From Flavisolibacter sp. (GTDB lineage Bacteria > Bacteroidota > Bacteroidia > Chitinophagales > Chitinophagaceae): DNA of 7,479 nucleotides. Where the stretch lies: contig JACDAZ010000024.1 in the NCBI GenBank assembly GCA_013695175.1, forward strand, positions 1-7,479. Reading direction: 5' to 3'. The notes under the pieces were generated by a model. That model was not told where the DNA came from. It worked only from the letters and a program-made list of their open reading frames with translations, and made no database searches. The translations under genes and the position numbers were made by a program. Of this stretch, positions 6,963 to 7,479 are shown one piece after another; the first letter of the stretch is position 1; each line of letters begins with the position of its first letter.

Positions 6963-6980
6963 TCCCGCACTCTTGCGGGA
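6963..6980. repeat. 18-base inverted repeat (TCCCGCA-N4-TGCGGGA)
   Basis: The plus strand reads TCCCGCACTCTTGCGGGA: seven-base arms (6963-6969 and 6974-6980) around CTCT. It occupies exactly the place of the anticodon arm in the degenerate tRNA copy. It shares its length and its TCCCG/CGGGA ends with the palindrome at 6992-7009. It has no adjacent T-run in either direction, so it is not an intrinsic terminator. Confidence 0.85.
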
Positions 6981-6991
6981 CGCTCTAGCCA

Positions 6992-7009
6992 TCCCGATAG
7001 CTATCGGGA
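6992..7009. repeat. 18-base perfect palindrome (TCCCGATAG|CTATCGGGA)
   Basis: This is a fully self-complementary 18-mer. It replaces part of the D-loop in the degenerate tRNA copy and is flanked on both sides by tRNA-identical sequence, so its borders are sharp. As RNA it would form a stem of about six or seven pairs with a small loop. Similar palindromes are, to my recollection, dispersed in some Bacteroidota genomes, but I cannot verify this here. Confidence 0.85.
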
Positions 7010-7044
7010 GAGCTAATTCGCTATAAAAAAAGAATTCTGAGGCG

Positions 7045-7052
7045 CAAAAATA
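7045..7052 (-). promoter_or_regulatory. -7 promoter box for the tRNA-Ala unit (TATTTTTG)
   Basis: The minus strand reads TATTTTTG, an exact TAnnTTTG match, with no other good match between it and the tRNA. Transcription would start near 7038-7040, run through the degenerate tRNA copy, and reach the tRNA 5' end after a leader of roughly 115 bases. No TTTG is found at the -33 spacing; a TTG at 7079-7077 is 24 bases away. It is also the divergent neighbour of the oxidoreductase gene at 7110. Confidence 0.45.
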
Positions 7053-7109
7053 AGGCTTCAACTAATAATGATGGTACAATAATTTCAACCCATACACCTA
7101 AAATTTATT

Positions 7110-7479
7110 ATGCAGAAAGGTGAAGATTCAAAAAAAGTCAGACCGGCACAATCGCAAAAAATGCCCGGAATAGAAGCTAAAATGACACCCAAACCAGTGG
7201 CTATTAAACCGGAACAACAATTAAAACTTAAAAATAAAGTAGCTCTTATAACGGGGGGCGACAGTGGTATAGGAAGAGCAGTTGCTTTATTATTTGCACA
7301 GGAAGGTGCCGATGTAGCCATATCTTTTTTACCCGAAGAAGAACAAGATGCACAGGAAGTAAAAAGATTAGTGGAAGAACAATTTGGAAGATCCTGCTTG
7401 TTATTCCCTGGTAATTTACGTAAAGAAAAATTTTGTCAGAAAATAGTAAATGATACAGTAAAAAAATTTGGCAAACTTG
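7110..7479 (+). CDS. Short-chain dehydrogenase/reductase, YghA/GSP39 type (3' end cut by window edge)
   Basis: The reading frame is open from ATG 7110 to the window end, giving 123 residues of a protein usually about 280-300 long. The N-terminal extension has the features of the YghA/general stress protein 39 group: a polar lead with QKMPGIEAKMTPKP (16-29) before LKNKVALITGGDSGIGRAVA (40-59). The classical SDR nucleotide-binding motif TGxxxGxG is seen as TGGDSGIG (48-55), followed by FAQEGADVAISFLPEEEQDA (62-81), where family members bind the NAD(P) ribose end. The catalytic Ser-Tyr-Lys triad lies beyond the window and cannot be checked. Members are cytosolic NAD(P)-dependent oxidoreductases, often stress-linked; the substrate is unknown. 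There is no Shine-Dalgarno sequence and no clear TAnnTTTG box directly upstream. The extension makes 7110 preferable to the internal ATGs at codons 18 and 25. Confidence 0.92.
   Translation, partial: MQKGEDSKKVRPAQSQKMPGIEAKMTPKPVAIKPEQQLKLKNKVALITGGDSGIGRAVALLFAQEGADVAISFLPEEEQDAQEVKRLVEEQFGRSCLLFPGNLRKEKFCQKIVNDTVKKFGKL

Larger units (their letters stand above)
6958..7019 (-). pseudogene. Degenerate tRNA-Ala copy carrying two 18-base palindromes
   Basis: Upstream of tRNA-Ala on the same (minus) strand, three blocks match it exactly and in order: GAATTAGCTC (7019-7010; acceptor end, bases 8-9 and D-stem), TGGCTAGAGCG (6991-6981; rest of D-loop and D-stem) and AGGTC (6962-6958; variable loop). 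Between blocks one and two, the three D-loop bases AGC are replaced by the palindrome at 6992-7009. Between blocks two and three, the 17-base anticodon arm is replaced by the palindrome at 6963-6980. There is no T-arm or 3' acceptor strand, and thus no functional tRNA. The RNA could still fold as a D-stem and two strong hairpins. It sits in the predicted leader of the intact tRNA. The most likely origin is a decayed tandem duplicate, but a selected leader structure or a member of a repeat family is possible. Confidence 0.75.

Noticed and set aside
6963..7009. CRISPR-like repeats or tandem terminators
   Set aside because: There are only two palindromes with different cores, no spacer-repeat periodicity, no cas genes, and no T-tract next to either stem.
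7085..7321. Minus-strand open frame of 78 codons
   Set aside because: It is antisense to the N-terminal part of the short-chain dehydrogenase, which has a clear TGGDSGIG motif.

Overview
The window looks like an ordinary chromosomal stretch of a Bacteroidota bacterium, most likely of the Chitinophagales/Sphingobacteriales type. The evidence is low GC content, promoters of the TTTG-N19-TAnnTTTG class, start codons without Shine-Dalgarno sequences, and the protein families present: a SufBC pair typical of the phylum, a DUF2807 'SSGA-repeat' secreted protein, a short single-domain response regulator, and a soluble PAS histidine kinase. The genus assignment is inference only.

Layout. Positions 1-2219 (minus strand) carry sufC (its 3' end lost at the window edge) and sufB, the start of a SUF iron-sulfur cluster assembly operon transcribed leftward in the order sufB-sufC. 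Positions 2220-2418 are a divergent control region with a -7 box four bases before sufB and an apparent ECF-sigma-type promoter for the rightward gene. Four rightward genes follow. They are a secreted DUF2807 beta-helix protein (2419-3141), a stand-alone receiver-domain response regulator (3209-3619), an acyl-CoA dehydrogenase-fold flavoprotein lacking the usual catalytic glutamate (3705-4862), and a soluble PAS-PAS histidine kinase with a degenerate receiver-like N-terminus and a TTG start (4879-6771). The regulator and kinase could be partners, with the flavoprotein gene between them and the kinase 16 bases behind it.

Positions 6772-7109 hold no protein gene. On the minus strand they form a compact tRNA unit: a -7 promoter box (7045-7052), a degenerate tRNA-Ala copy (6958-7019), the intact tRNA-Ala(GGC) (6850-6923) and an intrinsic terminator (6814-6840). 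In the degenerate copy the anticodon arm and part of the D-loop are replaced by two 18-base palindromes of the same TCCCG...CGGGA type. This is the most unusual structure in the window. The right end (7110-7479) is the start of a short-chain dehydrogenase/reductase of the YghA/general stress protein 39 type.

No CRISPR array, transposase, integrase, defence island or biosynthetic cluster was found. The candidate novelties are the tRNA-derived palindromic element, the catalytic-residue loss in the acyl-CoA dehydrogenase homologue, and the promoter architecture (near-leaderless starts and an ECF-like site).
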